Below are positions 49,729-59,033 of a stretch of 64,000 nucleotides of DNA, one piece after another; position 1 is the stretch's first letter; the number at the start of each line of letters is the position of its first letter. The notes under the pieces are model-generated. The model searched no databases. It had not been told where the DNA came from and worked only from the letters and a program-made list of their open reading frames with translations. The position numbers and the translations under genes are program-made. This stretch comes from Longimicrobium sp. (GTDB lineage Bacteria > Gemmatimonadota > Gemmatimonadetes > Longimicrobiales > Longimicrobiaceae): positions 1 to 64,000 of the forward strand of contig DASVQP010000068.1 of the NCBI GenBank assembly GCA_036389135.1. The letters are read 5' to 3'.

Positions 49729-51843
49729 ATGGCAAAGCTGGAAAGACAGTTCGCGGGGCGCCCGCTGATCATCGAGACGGGCCGGATGGCCCGCCAGGCC
49801 GATGGCTCGTGCACCCTGCAGTTCGGCGAGACGATGGTGCTGTGCGCGGCGACGGCGCAGGACAACCCCACCCACCTCCCGTTCTTCCCCCTCACCGTGG
49901 AGTACCGCGAGCGCACCTACGCCGCGGGGAAGTTCCCCGGCGGGTTCATCAAGCGCGAGGGGCGCCCTTCGGACAAGGAGATCCTGGCCGCCCGTCTGAC
50001 CGACCGGCCGCTGCGTCCCCTCTTTCCGGAAGGGTTCGCGAACGAGGTGCAGATCTTCGTGACGGTGGTCTCGGCGGACCAGCAGAACGACGCCGACGTG
50101 CTGGCGGTGACCGGCGCGTCGATGGCGCTGGCGCTTTCCCGCATTCCGTTCGCGGAGCCGGTGGCGGCGGTGCGCATCGGGCGGATCCAGGGGCACTGGG
50201 TGCTGAACCCGACCTTTGAGCAGCTCGGCTACAGCACGCTGGACGTGATCGTGGCCGGCACCGAGAGCGCCATCACCATGGTGGAGGGCGGCGCAAACGA
50301 GGTGAGCGAGGACGAGATCGCCGACGCGCTGGTGGCGGCGCACGCCGGGATCCGCGAGCTGATCGCGATCCAGCGCGAGGTGGTGGCGATGATCGACAAG
50401 CCGGCGACGATGTCGTGGACGCCCAAGGCCGCTTCGGCCGAGATCCGCGCCCGCGTGGAGTCGCTGGCGGCCGACCGCGTGTCGCAGGCGCTGCGCATCG
50501 CGGACAAGCACGGGCGCGCCGACGCGCTGAGCACCGCCCGCACCGAGACGCTGGCCGCGCTGGCCGAGGAGTTCCCGGAGGGCGAGAAGGACATCGGCTC
50601 GGTGTTCAAGGACCTGGAGAAGCGCACCATGCGCGAGATGATCCTGGCCGAGGGCGTGCGCTCCGACGGGCGCAGCACGGACCAGGTGCGTGGGATCACG
50701 GTGGAGACCGGCGTCCTGCCGCGCGCGCACGGTTCGGCGCTCTTCACCCGCGGGCAGACGCAGTCGCTGGGCACCGCCACGCTCGGCACGCAGGACGACG
50801 AGCAGGCGTACGACACCATCGACTTCCCCACGCAGCAGAAGAAGTCGTTCATGCTGCACTACAACTTCCCGCCGTACTCCACCGGCGAGGTGCGCCCCAT
50901 GCGCGGCACGAGCCGCCGCGAGATCGGGCACGGGCACCTGGCGGAGCGCGCGCTGGAGCCGCTGCTGCCGGCGTACGAGGAGTTCCCGTACACCATCCGC
51001 ATCGTGAGCGACATCCTGGAGAGCAACGGGTCGTCGTCGATGGCGTCGGTGTGCTCGGGCTCGCTGGCGCTGATGGATGCCGGCGTGCCGATGCGCGCCG
51101 CCGTGGCGGGCGTGGCGATGGGGTTGATCAAGGAGGGCGACCGCGTCGCCATCCTGACCGACATCCTGGGCTCCGAGGACGCGCTGGGCGACATGGACTT
51201 CAAGGTCGCCGGCACGCGCGAGGGCGTCACCTCCATCCAGATGGACATCAAGCTGGAGGAGGGCCTCTCCACCGACCTGCTGCGCGAGGCGCTGCGCAAG
51301 GCGTACACGGGGCGGATGCACATCCTGGACGAGATGGACAAGGCGCTCGCCGCGCCGCGCCCGGAGATGTCGCCGTACGCGCCGCGGATCATCACCATCA
51401 AGGTCCCCGTGGCCAAGATCGGCGAGATCATCGGGCCCAAGGGGAAGACGATCCGCGCGATCCAGGAGTCGACCGGCGCGTCGATCAACATCGACGACGA
51501 CGGCACGGTGACGATCGCCGCGGTCGGGCGCGAGGCCGGCGAGATGGCGCGCCGGATGATCGCCGGGATGACCGAGGAGGCCGAGGTGGGCCGCATCTAC
51601 GACGGTGTGGTCAAGAACACCACCGCCTTCGGGGCGTTCGTGGAGATCCTTCCGGGTACCGAGGGGCTGCTCCACATCTCCGAGATCCAGGACGGGCGCC
51701 TGGACAAGACGGAGGACGCGCTCAAGAAGGGCGACGCCGTGCAGGTGAAGCTCCTCTCGATCGACGAGAAGGGCCGCCTGCGCCTGTCGCGCAAGGCCGC
51801 GCTGGCCGAGCTGGCGCAGAAGGGCGATTCGCAGCCGGCCTGA
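49729..51843 (+). CDS. pnp: Polyribonucleotide nucleotidyltransferase
   Basis: A 704-residue phosphorolytic 3'-5' exoribonuclease. It has two RNase PH-like domains: FGETMVLCAATAQDNPTHLP in the first, and HGSALFTRGQTQSLGTATLG with REIGHGHLAERAL in the second. An all-helical linker joins them. A KH domain near 560-615 (GEIIGPKGKTIRAIQESTGA) and an S1 domain near 622-690 (YDGVVKNTTAFGAFVEILPG) follow. The ATG at 49729 is chosen because the family begins MxKLERxFAGRxLxIETG; the frame is open upstream. Confidence 0.96.
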   Translation: MAKLERQFAGRPLIIETGRMARQADGSCTLQFGETMVLCAATAQDNPTHLPFFPLTVEYRERTYAAGKFPGGFIKREGRPSDKEILAARLTDRPLRPLFPEGFANEVQIFVTVVSADQQNDADVLAVTGASMALALSRIPFAEPVAAVRIGRIQGHWVLNPTFEQLGYSTLDVIVAGTESAITMVEGGANEVSEDEIADALVAAHAGIRELIAIQREVVAMIDKPATMSWTPKAASAEIRARVESLAADRVSQALRIADKHGRADALSTARTETLAALAEEFPEGEKDIGSVFKDLEKRTMREMILAEGVRSDGRSTDQVRGITVETGVLPRAHGSALFTRGQTQSLGTATLGTQDDEQAYDTIDFPTQQKKSFMLHYNFPPYSTGEVRPMRGTSRREIGHGHLAERALEPLLPAYEEFPYTIRIVSDILESNGSSSMASVCSGSLALMDAGVPMRAAVAGVAMGLIKEGDRVAILTDILGSEDALGDMDFKVAGTREGVTSIQMDIKLEEGLSTDLLREALRKAYTGRMHILDEMDKALAAPRPEMSPYAPRIITIKVPVAKIGEIIGPKGKTIRAIQESTGASINIDDDGTVTIAAVGREAGEMARRMIAGMTEEAEVGRIYDGVVKNTTAFGAFVEILPGTEGLLHISEIQDGRLDKTEDALKKGDAVQVKLLSIDEKGRLRLSRKAALAELAQKGDSQPA

Positions 51844-51867
51844 GCCGCGCTGTTGATCTCGTGAGAG

Positions 51868-51900
51868 CGCCCGGGCACCGTTGCGGTGCCCGGGCGTTTT
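51868..51900 (+). terminator. Rho-independent terminator of pnp
   Basis: CGCCCGGGCACC (51868-51879) and GGTGCCCGGGCG (51885-51896) form a 12 bp perfect stem with a five-base loop, followed by TTTT (51897-51900). Confidence 0.9.
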
Positions 51901-51925
51901 CCATTGGTCAGATATCGTAACTGCA

Positions 51926-52015
51926 GCCTCACACAGAGACACAGAGGGTACGGAGAGAACGGCAGAAGGTGTTCTCCGCGGCTTGCGGTTCCCCTCTGTG
52001 TCCTCTGTGTGAGGC
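51926..52015. repeat. CACAGAG palindromic intergenic repeat
   Basis: GCCTCACACAGAGACACAG at the left and CTGTGTCCTCTGTGTGAGGC at the right form a long inverted repeat with an inner GAGAAC/GTTCTC stem. It is the best-preserved copy of the family at 23277-23372. Confidence 0.88.
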
Positions 52016-52157
52016 TTGTTGCGGTTCCGGGGTACGTTTCTGGCTGAGGGGCGCGGAGGCTCGCCAAACGGATGCGGGCGTGCCATATTGTGCGCCCGCC
52101 CGCCCCGCGGCTGTCGCGGGCGCTTGCGATACACCTCCCATCAGGCGAAGACCGCTC

Positions 52158-53270
52158 ATGCTGATCGGGGTTCCGAAAGAGATCAAGACCAACGAAAACC
52201 GCATCGCCCTGGTGCCCGCCGGGGCCGAGGCGCTCGTGCAGTCCGGCCACCGCGTTATGGTGGAGCGCGGGGGCGGGCTGGGGAGCGGTTTCTCAGACGC
52301 ACAGTACGAGGCGGCCGGCGCCACCATCCACGACGTGGAAGAGGTGTGGGCCCGCGCCGAGATGATCATGAAGGTCAAGGAGCCGATCGCGGTGGAGTAC
52401 CCGCGCATCCGGCCCAACCAGCTCCTCTTCACCTACTTCCACTTCGCGGCCGACGAGGTGCTCACCCGCGCCCTGATCGACTCCAACGCGGTGGCGGTGG
52501 CGTACGAGACGGTGCAGCTCCCCAACGGCGAGCTCCCGCTGCTCACGCCCATGAGCGAGGTCGCCGGCCGCATGGCGATCCAGGCGGGGGCCAAGTACCT
52601 GGAGAAGTACTACGGCGGCCGCGGGATGCTGCTGGGCGGCGTGCCGGGCGTGGCGCCCGCCAACGTGGTGATCATCGGCGGCGGCGTGGTGGGGATCAAC
52701 GCGGCGAAGATGGCGGCCGGCTTCGGCGCCCGCGTCACCATCCTGGACCTGTCGCTGGACCGCCTGCGCTACCTCTCGGACGTGATGCCGGCGAACGTGG
52801 AGATGATCTACTCCAACCGCCACAACATCCTGGAGCGGCTGGAGACGGCCGACCTGCTGGTGGGCGCCGTGCTGGTGCCGGGCGCCAAGGCTCCCAAGCT
52901 GGTGCTGCGAGAGGATCTGAAGCGGATGAAGAAGGGCTCCGTGATCGTGGACGTGGCGGTGGACCAGGGCGGGTGCGTGGAGACGATCCGCCCCACGACG
53001 CACGAGAACCCGATCTACGAGATCGAGGGCGTGATCCACTACGGCGTCGCCAACATGCCGGGCGGGGTGCCGCGCACCTCCACCCTCGCGCTGACCAACG
53101 CAACCTTTCCGTACGCGGCGCGGCTGGCGCGCCTCGGGTGGGAGGAGGCGTGCCGGCAGGATCGCGCGCTCGCCCTGGGGCTGAACGTGGTCGGCGGGCA
53201 GGTGGTGTATCCGGGCGTCGCCGAGGCGTTCGGGCTGCCGCTGGTGGCGCTGGACAGCGTCCTGGCGTAA
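52158..53270 (+). CDS. ald: Alanine dehydrogenase
   Basis: A 370-residue NAD-dependent enzyme that interconverts alanine and pyruvate plus ammonia. The N-terminus is [18 protein letters not shown]. Substrate and catalytic residues are Lys74 in MKVKEP and His95 in YFHFAADE. The NAD fold is [17 protein letters not shown] near 170-186. [18 protein letters not shown] is the family motif with the late Asp. The ATG at 52158 is the family start. Confidence 0.95.
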   Translation: MLIGVPKEIKTNENRIALVPAGAEALVQSGHRVMVERGGGLGSGFSDAQYEAAGATIHDVEEVWARAEMIMKVKEPIAVEYPRIRPNQLLFTYFHFAADEVLTRALIDSNAVAVAYETVQLPNGELPLLTPMSEVAGRMAIQAGAKYLEKYYGGRGMLLGGVPGVAPANVVIIGGGVVGINAAKMAAGFGARVTILDLSLDRLRYLSDVMPANVEMIYSNRHNILERLETADLLVGAVLVPGAKAPKLVLREDLKRMKKGSVIVDVAVDQGGCVETIRPTTHENPIYEIEGVIHYGVANMPGGVPRTSTLALTNATFPYAARLARLGWEEACRQDRALALGLNVVGGQVVYPGVAEAFGLPLVALDSVLA

Positions 53271-53421
53271 CGCTCGCCGGGCGGATGCACGCGGGCCCGC
53301 ACTCCATCACAGGGGTGCGGGCCTTCGTGCGTGTTCCGCGCTTGCTCTGGTCTCACGCGGAGGCGCAGAGACGCGGAGAGGCGCCGAGGCACCTTCTGAG
53401 TTTCCTACTTGACATGCGAAC

Positions 53422-53859
53422 ATGATCGTACGCTTTCGCAGGCTTCCCTCCAATCCCGACCTTCCGCTCCCGGCTCGGCAGACGCAGGGGTCGGCGGGGT
53501 ACGACGTGGCCTCCGCCGAGCCGGACTTCGTGCTGGCGGCGGGGGAGCGAAGGCTGGTGGCGACGGGGCTGGAGATCGAGCTGCCGCCGGACATCGAGTG
53601 CCAGGTGCGGCCGCGCTCGGGACTGGCGCTGCGGCACGGGATCACTCTGCCGAACACGCCCGCCACCATCGACCCGGACTACCGTGGCGAGCTGCGGGTG
53701 ATCGTCTGGAACGCGGGTTCGGAGCCGGTGCCGATTCCGCGCGGGACGCGGATCGCGCAGCTGGTGTTCGCGCGCTTCGAGACGCCGTCGGTGGAGGAGG
53801 CGGCGGAGCTGAGCGCCACCGACCGCGGCAGGGGCGGGTTCGGGTCCACGGGCGGGTGA
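53422..53859 (+). CDS. dut: dUTP diphosphatase
   Basis: A 145-residue trimeric dUTPase. All five motifs are seen: [14 protein letters not shown] (1), [15 protein letters not shown] (2), [12 protein letters not shown] (3), [15 protein letters not shown] (4) and [11 protein letters not shown] (5, the flexible C-terminal P-loop-like arm). A CGCAGAGACGCGGAGAGG repeat (53351-53395) precedes it. Confidence 0.95.
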   Translation: MIVRFRRLPSNPDLPLPARQTQGSAGYDVASAEPDFVLAAGERRLVATGLEIELPPDIECQVRPRSGLALRHGITLPNTPATIDPDYRGELRVIVWNAGSEPVPIPRGTRIAQLVFARFETPSVEEAAELSATDRGRGGFGSTGG

Positions 53860-54164
53860 GGGTTCAGCGCGGCAGGGGGGCGGCGGTGAGGGGGCGGGCA
53901 CGGGGGCGATGAATCGCGCCCCTACGGTTGTGCCCATGCCCCATTCCCCATTCCCCACTTCCCCATTCCCCGCCGTTTCCCCCCCGGCATGCCCCGTGCA
54001 TCTGAGCGCCCGCGCTGCGCGAACCCTGGATTCCGCCGGGTTGCGTGCGGTCAAGTGGGGGCATAGCTTCGGGTTCACCTAACCCACCCGCTCACAGGGT
54101 GCTACGCCTGCCCAGTCCGTCCCGCCGCGCGCGAGCCGCGCCGGGAGCACAGCCTCGGGAAGCA
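53860..54164. repeat. Gap with repeats before mreB
   Basis: This 305 bp gap contains GGGGGCGATGAATCGCGCCC (53894-53920) and a CCCATTCCCCATTCCCC block (53938-53975). No gene is seen. A weak TTGCGT/CATAGC pair at 54041-54067 is not convincing as a promoter because its spacer is only 15 bases. Confidence 0.7.
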
Positions 54165-55202
54165 ATGGTCTTCAGCTGGCTCAGAAAAGGAAACTTCATC
54201 CCGGTCAACGACATCGCCGTCGACCTGGGGACCGCCAATACGCTGGTGTACGTGAAAGGCGAGGGAATCGTCCTCAATGAGCCCTCGGTGGTGGCCGTGG
54301 AAAAGGCCACCAACAAGATCAAGGGGATCGGGCTGGAGGCCAAGCGCATGCTGGGGAGGACCCCGGAAGGCATCACCGCCGTGCGCCCCCTAAAGGACGG
54401 CGTGATCGCCGACGTGGACGTGACGGAGATCATGCTCCGCTACTTCCTGGAGACGGTCACCTCCAAGCGCTTCCTCAAGCTGAAGCCCACCATGGTGGTG
54501 GGCGTCCCCTCGGGGATCACGGAGCTGGAGCGGCGCGCGGTACGGTCCAGCGCGCACGCGGCCGGGGCCAAGGAAGTGTACATGGTGGCCGAGCCCATGG
54601 CCGCCGCCATCGGCGTGGGGCTTCCCGTGGAGACGCCCACGGGGAACATGGTGATCGACATCGGCGGCGGGACGACGGAGATCGCCGTGATCGCGCTGAG
54701 CGGGATCGTGTGCGACACCTCCATCCGCGTGGGCGGCGACGAGATCGACAACGCCATCGTCACCTTTCTGCGCAAGAACTACAACCTGATGATCGGCGAG
54801 GCCACGGCCGAGGCGGTCAAGATCCAGATCGGCAGCGCGTTCAGCACCGGCGACGAGCGGGAGATGGACGTCAAGGGGCGCGACCTCGTCTCCGGCATCC
54901 CGAAGACGGTGCGCGTGCACTCGCAGGAGATCCGCGAGTGCATCCAGGAGCCGATCCAGGCCATCGTGGAAGCGGTGCGCCGTGCGCTTGAGATCACCCC
55001 GCCGGAGCTGGCGAGCGACATCGTGGACCGCGGCATCGTGATGACCGGGGGCGGGGCGCTGATCCGCGGGCTGGACGTGCTGATCCAGCGCGAGACCAAC
55101 CTGCCGATCCACGTGGACGAGGAGCCGCTCACCTGCGTGGTGCGCGGCGCCGGGCGCATCCTGGACGACGTGCAGAAGTACAGAGGAGTGTTGACGACGT
55201 GA
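54165..55202 (+). CDS. mreB: Rod shape-determining protein MreB
   Basis: A 345-residue actin homologue that directs the elongation machinery. Phosphate 1 is NDIAVDLGTANTLVYVK near 14-30. Phosphate 2 is MVIDIGGGTTEIAVIAL near 163-179. The adenosine motif is VMTGGGALIRGLDVLI near 290-305. The ATG at 54165 gives the normal amphipathic start (MVFSWLRKG). It begins the mreBCD-rodA operon. Confidence 0.96.
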   Translation: MVFSWLRKGNFIPVNDIAVDLGTANTLVYVKGEGIVLNEPSVVAVEKATNKIKGIGLEAKRMLGRTPEGITAVRPLKDGVIADVDVTEIMLRYFLETVTSKRFLKLKPTMVVGVPSGITELERRAVRSSAHAAGAKEVYMVAEPMAAAIGVGLPVETPTGNMVIDIGGGTTEIAVIALSGIVCDTSIRVGGDEIDNAIVTFLRKNYNLMIGEATAEAVKIQIGSAFSTGDEREMDVKGRDLVSGIPKTVRVHSQEIRECIQEPIQAIVEAVRRALEITPPELASDIVDRGIVMTGGGALIRGLDVLIQRETNLPIHVDEEPLTCVVRGAGRILDDVQKYRGVLTT

Positions 55203-56290
55203 GCACCTTTCGGCCCTACCTCAAAGGCGCGGGCGAGCGCGGGCGCAAGCGGGACCTGGGGATCGCCGCCGGGTTCACCGTGCTTGCGCTCCTCCTGTTC
55301 AACCTGCCGGACACGTACCGCACCGGGCTGGCGACGGGGGTGCGCAACACCGCGCTCTTCCCCGTGATCGCCATGCAGGGCGGGGCGGCGGACCGGGCCG
55401 GCCGCTTCGGCGACGCGGGCGAGCTGCGCGCCGAGCGCGACTCGCTGGCCGCGTTCCTGGTGGGGCAGGCCAACCTGGCCCAGGAGAACCGCGAGCTGCG
55501 GGCGCTGATGGGCTTTCGCGAGCGGCTGGGCTACACCTTCGTGGCGGCCGAGGCTTCGCGCGGGCGCGGCGTGGGCGCCACCGGCACGCTGCAGCTCTCC
55601 GCCGGGCGGCGCGAGGGGGTCGGCACCGCCGCGGCCATCGTGACCGCCGAGGGGCTGGTGGGTAGCGTGTGGCGGCTGGGCGACCGCTCGGCCGTGGGGA
55701 TCGACTGGACGCACCCCGAGTTCGGGCTGAGCGTGATGACGCAGGACGGCGAGACGTACGGGATCGCCAAGCCCACCAACGGCCCGCAGGGCGAGCGGAT
55801 GCTGGCGCTGACGCCGGTGGCCTTCCACACGCAGCCGCCCAACGGGTCGCTGATCGTGACCTCGGGCGACGGCGGGCTCTACCCGCGCGGAATTCCCGTG
55901 GGCCGCGTGGCGGGCGCGGGGCGCGCGGAGGGCGGCTGGCAGCGGGTGTACTACATCCGCCCCCTGGTGAGCCCCGCGCAGATGTCGCACGTGCTGATCC
56001 TGGGCGCGCCCACCAAGGCGCCGACCGATCAGGACCTGGCGGCGGCGTGGGGGGTGACGCTGAGCGCGGCCGAGCGCGACTCCGCGCGCGCCACCGGCCC
56101 GGCGGTCTCGCCCGACGCGGCGACGCCCACGGCTCCGGTGCGCCCGCAGCCCCGTGCCACGGCGCCGCGCCCCCGGCCCCAGCCGCGGCGCCCGGCGATC
56201 GTAGACCCGACTCCGGAGCTTCCCGGGCGCGTGGTGGACCCGAACGCGCCCCGGGTGCCGCCGGGGCTTCCGGCGCCGACCAACCCCTGA
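55199..56290 (+). CDS. mreC: Rod shape-determining protein MreC
   Basis: A 363-residue protein with a GTG start overlapping the mreB stop by four bases. A basic N-terminus and one membrane helix (GIAAGFTVLALLLFNLP) precede a coiled coil (ELRAERDSLAAFLVGQANLA), two beta domains (VAAEASRGRGVGATGTLQL, AAIVTAEGLVGSVWRLGDRS) and a Pro/Ala-rich tail (about 290-363). The tail makes it longer than many MreC proteins. Confidence 0.92.
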   Translation: MSTFRPYLKGAGERGRKRDLGIAAGFTVLALLLFNLPDTYRTGLATGVRNTALFPVIAMQGGAADRAGRFGDAGELRAERDSLAAFLVGQANLAQENRELRALMGFRERLGYTFVAAEASRGRGVGATGTLQLSAGRREGVGTAAAIVTAEGLVGSVWRLGDRSAVGIDWTHPEFGLSVMTQDGETYGIAKPTNGPQGERMLALTPVAFHTQPPNGSLIVTSGDGGLYPRGIPVGRVAGAGRAEGGWQRVYYIRPLVSPAQMSHVLILGAPTKAPTDQDLAAAWGVTLSAAERDSARATGPAVSPDAATPTAPVRPQPRATAPRPRPQPRRPAIVDPTPELPGRVVDPNAPRVPPGLPAPTNP

Positions 56291-56308
56291 CCGAGCGGCG
56301 GACTATCG

Positions 56309-56785
56309 ATGACGGAAGGAACGCGGTGGCAGTTCGTGGGATTGATCGCGGGGCTGGTGATCCTCCATTTCGTGCTGCGGGTGGGGCTCGGGCTGGGGTT
56401 CTACGTCCCCGACCTGCTGACGGTGGCGCTGCTGCTGGCCGCGCGCCGCATGCGCGCCGGGGCCGCCGCCGGGCTGGGGGTGCTCTTCGGCGTGCTGGAC
56501 GGCGCGGTGAATCCCTTCACCATGGGGGCCAGCGCGCTGGTGCTGGCGGTGCTGGGCTACCTGGCCTCCCGCTCGCGCGAGGTGCTGGCCGGCGACTCGC
56601 CGGTGCTCCTGGTGGCCTTTCTGGGGCTGGGGAAGTACCTGTTCGACGCGTTCCTGTGGGGAGTGCTCTCTTCGCGGTCCCTGGCGGGGCCCGCGTCCGT
56701 GCTGTTCACCCTCTCCCCGCTGGCGGCGCTGTACGCCGCGGCGGCGGGGCTGGCGGCCGTAACCGTGTACCGCGCGCTGGTGTAG
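56309..56785 (+). CDS. mreD: Rod shape-determining protein MreD
   Basis: A 158-residue inner-membrane protein with about five hydrophobic segments (FVGLIAGLVILHFVLRVGLG, AGLGVLFGVLDGAVNPF, LVLAVLGYLASRSREVL, AAAAGLAAVTVYRAL). The sequence is weakly conserved, as is normal for MreD. The call relies on topology and on its place after mreC. Confidence 0.85.
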   Translation: MTEGTRWQFVGLIAGLVILHFVLRVGLGLGFYVPDLLTVALLLAARRMRAGAAAGLGVLFGVLDGAVNPFTMGASALVLAVLGYLASRSREVLAGDSPVLLVAFLGLGKYLFDAFLWGVLSSRSLAGPASVLFTLSPLAALYAAAAGLAAVTVYRALV

Positions 56786-56795
56786 GGATCCGTCT

Positions 56796-58031
56796 ATGAG
56801 AAGGTACAGGGCGCTCCGGCTGGGGGACCCCCTCCTCTTCGGATTCGTTGTGGCGCTGGCGATCTTTGGGATCGCCATGGTGTTCAGCGCCGGCGTGGTG
56901 GACGTGGGGTACACCCGCGCCCAGGGGGCGTGGCGCGCCCAGATCATCTGGTTCTGCCTGTCGCTGATTCTGGTGCCGCTCATCCTGCGCGTTCCGGTGG
57001 GGTGGCTGGAGTGGGGCGCGCAGCCGGCCTACGCCCTCTCCCTGGTCCTCCTCCTCCTGGTCCCCGTCATCGGCTCCGGCGGCGAGACGACGGGCGGCAT
57101 CAAGAGCTGGATCGTGATCGGGCCGCTGCGCCTGCAGCCGGCGGAGCTGGCGAAGCTGGCCACGGCCATGATGCTGGCGCGCGTCCTGGGCGAGTGGCGG
57201 GAGCCCCCGCGCACGCTGTGGGCGCTGTGGAAGCCGATCGTGGTGGTGATGGTGCCCATGGTGCTGGTGCTGGCGCAGCCCGACCTCGGCTCGGCGATGG
57301 TGTTCGGCTCGATCCTGGTGTGGTGCCTGTTCTGGGCCGGGACGCCGCTGATGACCATCTTCTTCCTGGTGAGCCCGGCGCTCTCGCTGTTCATCTCGAT
57401 CAACCCGATCGTGTGGGGCGTGTACATCGTCGTATTGCTGATACTGCTGCTTTACCGCGACGCATTCCTGGCGGAGAAGGCCTCCATCTGGATGGCGAAC
57501 GCCGTGGCGGGCGGCGTGGCGCTGCCGCTGTGGAACACGCTGAAGCCCTACCAGAAGAACCGCCTCCTGGTCTTCCTGGATCCGATGATCGACGCGCGCG
57601 GGGCGGGGTACAACCTGATCCAGTCGCGGGTGGCCATCGGGAGCGGCGGGCTGTGGGGGAAGGGGTTCCTGGACGGCTCGCAGAAGCGCCTGGCCTTCCT
57701 TCCCGAGCAGCACACCGACTTCATCTTCGCCGTGGTGGGCGAGGAGACGGGGTTCATAGGGGTGATGGCGGTGCTGGTCACCTTTGGCCTGATCTTCTGG
57801 CGGCTGATCCACATCGCCGAGCGCTCGCGCGACCCGTTCGCCTCTCTGGTGCCCATCGGGCTGCTGGGGAGCTGGTTCGCGCACGTGCTGGTGAACGTGG
57901 GGATGACGGTGGGGATCATGCCCATCACCGGCATCCCGCTCCCCTTCATCTCGTATGGCGGCTCGTTCCTCCTGCTGAACATCGTGGCGATGGCGGTGGT
58001 GCAGCGAATAGCCGCGGAGACGGCGAGATAG
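56796..58031 (+). CDS. rodA: Peptidoglycan glycosyltransferase RodA
   Basis: A 411-residue SEDS-family polymerase with about ten membrane helices. Signature segments are GAWRAQIIWFCLSLIL, LRLQPAELAKLATAMMLAR (PAEL.K), VLAQPDLGSAMVFGSIL (the PD-G-S-A motif), GLWGKGFLDGSQKRLAFLPE, QHTDFIFAVVGEETGFIG and a late GIMPITGIPLPFISYGGSF. It follows mreD by ten bases. The partner transpeptidase gene mrdA, usually between mreD and rodA, is absent. Confidence 0.95.
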   Translation: MRRYRALRLGDPLLFGFVVALAIFGIAMVFSAGVVDVGYTRAQGAWRAQIIWFCLSLILVPLILRVPVGWLEWGAQPAYALSLVLLLLVPVIGSGGETTGGIKSWIVIGPLRLQPAELAKLATAMMLARVLGEWREPPRTLWALWKPIVVVMVPMVLVLAQPDLGSAMVFGSILVWCLFWAGTPLMTIFFLVSPALSLFISINPIVWGVYIVVLLILLLYRDAFLAEKASIWMANAVAGGVALPLWNTLKPYQKNRLLVFLDPMIDARGAGYNLIQSRVAIGSGGLWGKGFLDGSQKRLAFLPEQHTDFIFAVVGEETGFIGVMAVLVTFGLIFWRLIHIAERSRDPFASLVPIGLLGSWFAHVLVNVGMTVGIMPITGIPLPFISYGGSFLLLNIVAMAVVQRIAAETAR

Positions 58032-58040
58032 CGGAACTGC

Positions 58041-58140
58041 AGGGATGAGGGATGGGGGATCAGGGATGAGGCGCGTCTCCGCGGCATCTCCTGTTCCCTC
58101 TCCCTAATTCCCACATCCCCCATCCCTAATCCCTAATCCC
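58041..58140. repeat. GGGATGAGG / CCCTAATCCC intergenic repeat block
   Basis: AGGGATGAGGGATGGGGGAT at the left and CATCCCCCATCCCTAATCCC at the right form a long inverted repeat. It fills the rodA-accD gap and belongs to the same low-complexity class as the CCATTCCCC blocks. Confidence 0.85.
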
Positions 58141-58145
58141 CACCA

Positions 58146-59033
58146 ATGGCCTGGTTCCGCAAACCCAAGACGCGCCTGCAGGCGGCCGACCGGCGCGACC
58201 TTCCCGGCGACGTGTGGGAGAAGTGCCCTGCGTGCGGGGACATCCTGTACCGCGAGAAGCTCAAGGAGAACTGGAACGTCTGCCCCACCTGCGCCCACCA
58301 CATGCGGCTGCCGGCCAACGGCTACGTGGCGCTGCTGGTGGACGAGGGGACGTTCCGCGAGCGCGACCGCGACCTGCGCTCGGCCGATCCGCTCAAGTTC
58401 GTGGATCTCAAGGCCTACAAGGACCGCCTGGCCGCCGCCGAGCGCAAGAGCGTCCATGGCGAGGCCGTCATCACCGGCGAGGGGAAGCTGGACGAGATCC
58501 CCGTGTCGATCGGCGTGATGGACTTCGCCTTCATCGGCGGGTCGATGGGCTCGGTGGTGGGGGAGAAGCTGGCGCGCGCCGGGCTGCGCGCGCTGGAGAA
58601 GCAGCAGCCGCTGATCATCGTCTCCGCCTCCGGCGGGGCGCGGATGATGGAGGGGATCTTTTCGCTGATGCAGATGGCGAAGACCTCCGCCGTGCTCGCG
58701 CAGATGGACGAGGCGGGGCTCCCCTACATCTCCATCCTCACCGACCCCACCACGGGCGGCGTCACGGCGTCGTACGCCATGCTGGGCGACGCCAACCTGG
58801 CGGAGCCGGGTACGCTGATCGGCTTCGCGGGGCCGCGCGTGATCGAGCAGACGATCAAACAGGAGCTCCCCGAGGGCTTCCAGCGCGCCGAGTTCCTGCT
58901 GGAGCACGGGATGCTGGACCGCATCGTCGACCGGCGGAGCATGAAGCGCGAGGTGTCGCGCCTGCTGCGGCACATGCTGGCGCTTCCCGCGCCGGAGGAC
59001 TTCGCGCTGAACATGGCTCCCGACGCCCCGTGA
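58146..59033 (+). CDS. accD: Acetyl-CoA carboxylase carboxyltransferase subunit beta
   Basis: A 295-residue subunit of the carboxyltransferase that makes malonyl-CoA. The N-terminal zinc ribbon has Cys27, Cys30, Cys46 and Cys49 (KCPACGDILY, NVCPTCAHH). The crotonase-like core shows IIVSASGGARMMEGIFSLMQ, LPYISILTDPTTGGVTASYA and ANLAEPGTLIGFAGPRVIE. Its stop overlaps the folC GTG (GTGA), so the two are coupled. The alpha subunit gene is not in this window. Confidence 0.95.
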   Translation: MAWFRKPKTRLQAADRRDLPGDVWEKCPACGDILYREKLKENWNVCPTCAHHMRLPANGYVALLVDEGTFRERDRDLRSADPLKFVDLKAYKDRLAAAERKSVHGEAVITGEGKLDEIPVSIGVMDFAFIGGSMGSVVGEKLARAGLRALEKQQPLIIVSASGGARMMEGIFSLMQMAKTSAVLAQMDEAGLPYISILTDPTTGGVTASYAMLGDANLAEPGTLIGFAGPRVIEQTIKQELPEGFQRAEFLLEHGMLDRIVDRRSMKREVSRLLRHMLALPAPEDFALNMAPDAP

